This document shows positions 5,833-8,043 of a DNA stretch of 8,043 bases, piece by piece. The notes below the pieces were generated by a model that had not been told where the DNA came from, did not search any database, and saw nothing but the letters and a program-made list of their open reading frames with translations. The position numbers and the translations under genes are program-made. Within the stretch, counting starts at the first letter, position 1. Each line of letters begins with the position of its first letter. The stretch is from an uncultured Collinsella sp. (GTDB lineage Bacteria; Actinomycetota; Coriobacteriia; Coriobacteriales; Coriobacteriaceae), in the NCBI GenBank assembly GCA_902465105.1, contig CABQLM010000075.1, positions 1 to 8,043 on the forward strand, in the 5' to 3' direction.

Positions 5833-6602
5833 GCCTTCTCTCCTTTCGGCGCTGTAGAAGGTGCAGAAATCGTGGGTAGGTTGTTGACGGCCCCGCGTAG
5901 CGTATTCGATGCGTGTGCGATATACGCGCCGTCATGGATGTGCCCGTCGCGAATGGTTACGGCTCGGTCTGCCTCGGCGGCAATGCCCGGGTCGTGCGTG
6001 ATGAGCACGATGGTCTTGCCGCGCTCTTGGAGCTTGTGGAAGGTTTCCATGACGAGCGCCCCGGTTGCCGAGTCCAGGTTTCCCGTGGGCTCGTCGGCCA
6101 GGATGATGGGCGGATCGTTGACGAGGGCGCGCGCGATGGCGACGCGCTGCATCTGTCCGCCCGAGAGTTCTGATATGCGGTGATCCCAATGGTCGACCGG
6201 TAGCGTGACGGCCTGCAGTGCGTGTACGGCACGCATCTCGCGCTGGTTGCGCGGCACATTGGTGTAGGACAGCGGCAGCATCACGTTTTCGATAACCGAC
6301 AGGCGCGGCAGCAGGTTGAAGCTCTGAAAGACAAAGCCGATGCTTAGCGCGCGTACCCCGGTGAGCTCATCATCGTCGAGTTCGGCGACATTGAGCCCCT
6401 GCATGTAATAGTCACCCGCCGTCGGTTTGTCCAGGCAACCTAGGATGTTCATGAGCGTCGACTTGCCCGAGCCCGAGGGGCCGGTGATGGCCACAAACTC
6501 GCCCGGCTCTACAGCTAGGCTCACGTTATGGAGGATGTGCGCGCAGCCTGCCTCGCTCTCAAAGATGCGATGCACGTTGCGGATATCGATGACGGGGCGC
6601 AT
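5829..6602 (-). CDS. MacB/LolD-type ABC transporter ATP-binding protein
   Basis: The 257-residue ATPase of the exporter has all the nucleotide-binding motifs. Walker A is GPSGSGKS (41-48), the Q-loop glutamine is in [10 protein letters not shown] (near 93), the signature is LSGGQ (146-150), Walker B and the catalytic Glu are in [13 protein letters not shown] (166-178), and the switch His is at about 203 in ITHD. The LDKPTAG and [17 protein letters not shown] segments are typical of the LolD/MacB/YknY branch, which drives conformational work on FtsX-like permeases. The last ~30 residues are an extra low-complexity tail ([12 protein letters not shown] end). The ATG shares one base with the adaptor stop (TAATG, 6604-6600), and the stop overlaps the permease start. 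The three genes are therefore almost certainly one coupled transcript. Confidence 0.95.
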   Translation of the reverse strand: MRPVIDIRNVHRIFESEAGCAHILHNVSLAVEPGEFVAITGPSGSGKSTLMNILGCLDKPTAGDYYMQGLNVAELDDDELTGVRALSIGFVFQSFNLLPRLSVIENVMLPLSYTNVPRNQREMRAVHALQAVTLPVDHWDHRISELSGGQMQRVAIARALVNDPPIILADEPTGNLDSATGALVMETFHKLQERGKTIVLITHDPGIAAEADRAVTIRDGHIHDGAYIAHASNTLRGAVNNLPTISAPSTAPKGEKA

Positions 6603-8014
6603 TACATGCCCTCGTCGGCGGGCATTCCGTCGTTGCCGTCTGCCGTTATGCCCGCGCCGGTATCCATAACGATAGTGTCGCCATCGCGCAGCTTGGTAAC
6701 CGGCACGTCGGGGTTGATCTCATTGCCCTGGTCGTCGCGCTTGACCTGCGTCTTGCCGACCACGGCGTCGTTGTCGTTTTGCGTCACGACGGTCACCTTC
6801 ACGCGGCGCGTATCCTTTCCTTCGTCATCGGTGGCCAGATTGACGTAATAGTGCTCGCCGTCTTCGCTCATCAGTGCCATGGTCGGCACCATCACCACGT
6901 CGTCGAGCTGCTCGGTCACCACCGAGACCTCGGCAGTCATTCCGGCCTTAAGGCGGCTATCGGGTGCTTCGATGAGGATGTCGACGTTAAAGGTCACGCT
7001 GCCGCCGCCACCGTAGGTGGAGTCGGAGTTTGCCACCGACGCGATAGCCGTGACAGTGCCCTTGCTAACGATATCGGGAAACGCGGGATAGGTCACGTTG
7101 GCGCTCTGACCCACGGCAATCTTGGCGATGTCCTTTTCGCCCACCTGAACCGTCACCTTCATCTTTGAGAGGTCGGCGATCTGCATGCACTGCTTGCCGC
7201 CGCTCACGTCGCCTTCGCCCATAACCATGCCTCCGGCTACCGTGGCTCCAACTTTGGCATTGAGTTCGACGATGCTTCCCGAGCTGGGGGCCTTTACGGT
7301 ACGCTCGGCCGCCTTCGCATTTGCCTGTTCGAGCGTTGCCTGAGCCGAGGCAAGGTTGCGCTGGGCGCTAGAAACGGCGCCGGCGTCGGCGGTTGCATCC
7401 GTTGGGGCAGTCGCCTCGTCGACATCCGTCTCCGGTGCTGTCTGTGCGGCGGCGAGTGCTGCCTGTGCGTTTTTCAAGTCTTCCTGAGCGGCCGTGACCG
7501 CACGCTGCGCCTCGGCAACGGCGTTGTCGAGTTCGTCGTTTTTGATTGTCATGAGTACGTCGCCCTCGTTGACGCTCTGTCCGGACTGCGCGTTGATCTG
7601 TGCCACCGTACCGTCGACAGAAGGGGAGACGACTGAGGCCGAAATGGGCTTGAGCTGTCCTTTTGCCTCGACGGTCGTGGTAAAGGTGCCTTCCATGGCC
7701 ATATCGGTCACGGGTCCGCCTGCAGATTGCGGTTGCGAATTGAGGACAATGCTCGCGATAATGGCTATCAGGATAATGCCGCCCATGATGCCGGCCGCGA
7801 TACCGCGTCGGATGAGCTTCTTATGTCGGCGCTCGGCGCGCTTGGCCTTGAGTTTGGCATAAGCTTCATCGTCGGATATCCCGGCGCTACCTTGTACGTT
7901 ATCGTTTTGCTGCGTATTGGGGACGCTTGTAATAAGCGGTAAGGTTTCGGTTACGTTTTCCGGTGTGTGTTCGGTATCGTCTGGGCCCGGGGTGATGGTG
8001 GGGACATTCGACAT
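6602..8014 (-). CDS. HlyD/RND-type membrane-fusion adaptor of the ABC exporter
   Basis: The 470-residue adaptor is the first gene of the exporter operon. An unusually long hydrophilic N-terminus (residues 1-70, ending in the basic run RAERRHKKLIRR) precedes one membrane anchor (71-92). The rest should lie outside the membrane. A barrel-sandwich half follows at about 113-160 (VSPSVDGTVAQINAQSGQSV), then an alanine-rich coiled-coil hairpin at about 161-236. The second half has VKAPSSGSIVELNAKVG (240-256), followed by beta-barrel and membrane-proximal parts (about 285-455). An acidic/Thr/Ala linker (about 192-213) interrupts the hairpin tip. It is longer than B. subtilis YknX, which has under 400 residues as I recall. 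AAAGGAGA (8019-8026), 4 nt before the ATG, fixes the start. No outer-membrane TolC partner is expected in a Gram-positive. The promoter lies at or beyond the right edge. Confidence 0.9.
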   Translation of the reverse strand: MSNVPTITPGPDDTEHTPENVTETLPLITSVPNTQQNDNVQGSAGISDDEAYAKLKAKRAERRHKKLIRRGIAAGIMGGIILIAIIASIVLNSQPQSAGGPVTDMAMEGTFTTTVEAKGQLKPISASVVSPSVDGTVAQINAQSGQSVNEGDVLMTIKNDELDNAVAEAQRAVTAAQEDLKNAQAALAAAQTAPETDVDEATAPTDATADAGAVSSAQRNLASAQATLEQANAKAAERTVKAPSSGSIVELNAKVGATVAGGMVMGEGDVSGGKQCMQIADLSKMKVTVQVGEKDIAKIAVGQSANVTYPAFPDIVSKGTVTAIASVANSDSTYGGGGSVTFNVDILIEAPDSRLKAGMTAEVSVVTEQLDDVVMVPTMALMSEDGEHYYVNLATDDEGKDTRRVKVTVVTQNDNDAVVGKTQVKRDDQGNEINPDVPVTKLRDGDTIVMDTGAGITADGNDGMPADEGM

Positions 8015-8043
8015 AGCGTCTCCTTTATAGAACGTATCTTGAT

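Noticed and set aside
1..8043. CRISPR array, insertion sequence or prophage signature
   Set aside because: No regularly spaced repeat series and no integrase, transposase or phage structural protein was seen on either strand.

Overview
The window looks like a piece of the chromosome of a moderately high-GC, Gram-positive, probably anaerobic gut bacterium. The protein families, strong AAGGAG-type ribosome binding sites and codon preference suggest a member of the Coriobacteriia, most likely Collinsella or a close relative. That placement is a judgement from memory of similar sequences, not a search. No phage, plasmid, insertion-sequence or CRISPR genes are visible.

Layout. Positions 1-345 hold no convincing gene. 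They contain a 61-nt-spaced direct repeat and several small hairpins. A promoter with an AT-rich upstream stretch (321-376) then drives a two-gene tRNA operon, tRNA-Gln(CTG) and tRNA-Glu(CTC), both with encoded CCA ends, closed by a clear intrinsic terminator (600-630). Next on the + strand are an integral membrane protein of the UPF0104/YbhN (lysylphosphatidylglycerol flippase-like) family (739-2031) and a TetR-family regulator (2168-2779). The intergenic stretch 2780-2968 carries nested inverted repeats and a strong terminator. On the - strand are a radical SAM enzyme of unknown substrate (2969-4402) and, upstream of it, a tightly coupled three-gene operon for a MacB/YknXYZ-type ABC exporter. 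In transcription order the operon runs membrane-fusion adaptor (8014-6602), ATPase (6602-5829), permease (5832-4618), with TAATG and ATGA stop/start overlaps.

How the genes fit together. The exporter genes form one functional unit: the ATPase powers mechanotransmission through the FtsX-like permease, and the adaptor extends the complex outside the membrane. The TetR regulator faces the radical SAM gene convergently. Its target is not evident, but a dyad in its own leader is a candidate operator.

The most unusual observation is a pair of related palindromic intergenic elements, at 2821-2887 (+) and 4536-4602 (-). They align without gaps over 67 nt, including the asymmetric loop, at about three-quarters identity. 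They lie in opposite orientation on either side of the radical SAM gene. They look like two members of a dispersed REP/MITE-like family. Nothing in the window shows what mobilises them or what they do. I found no clear evidence for a complete new multigene system.
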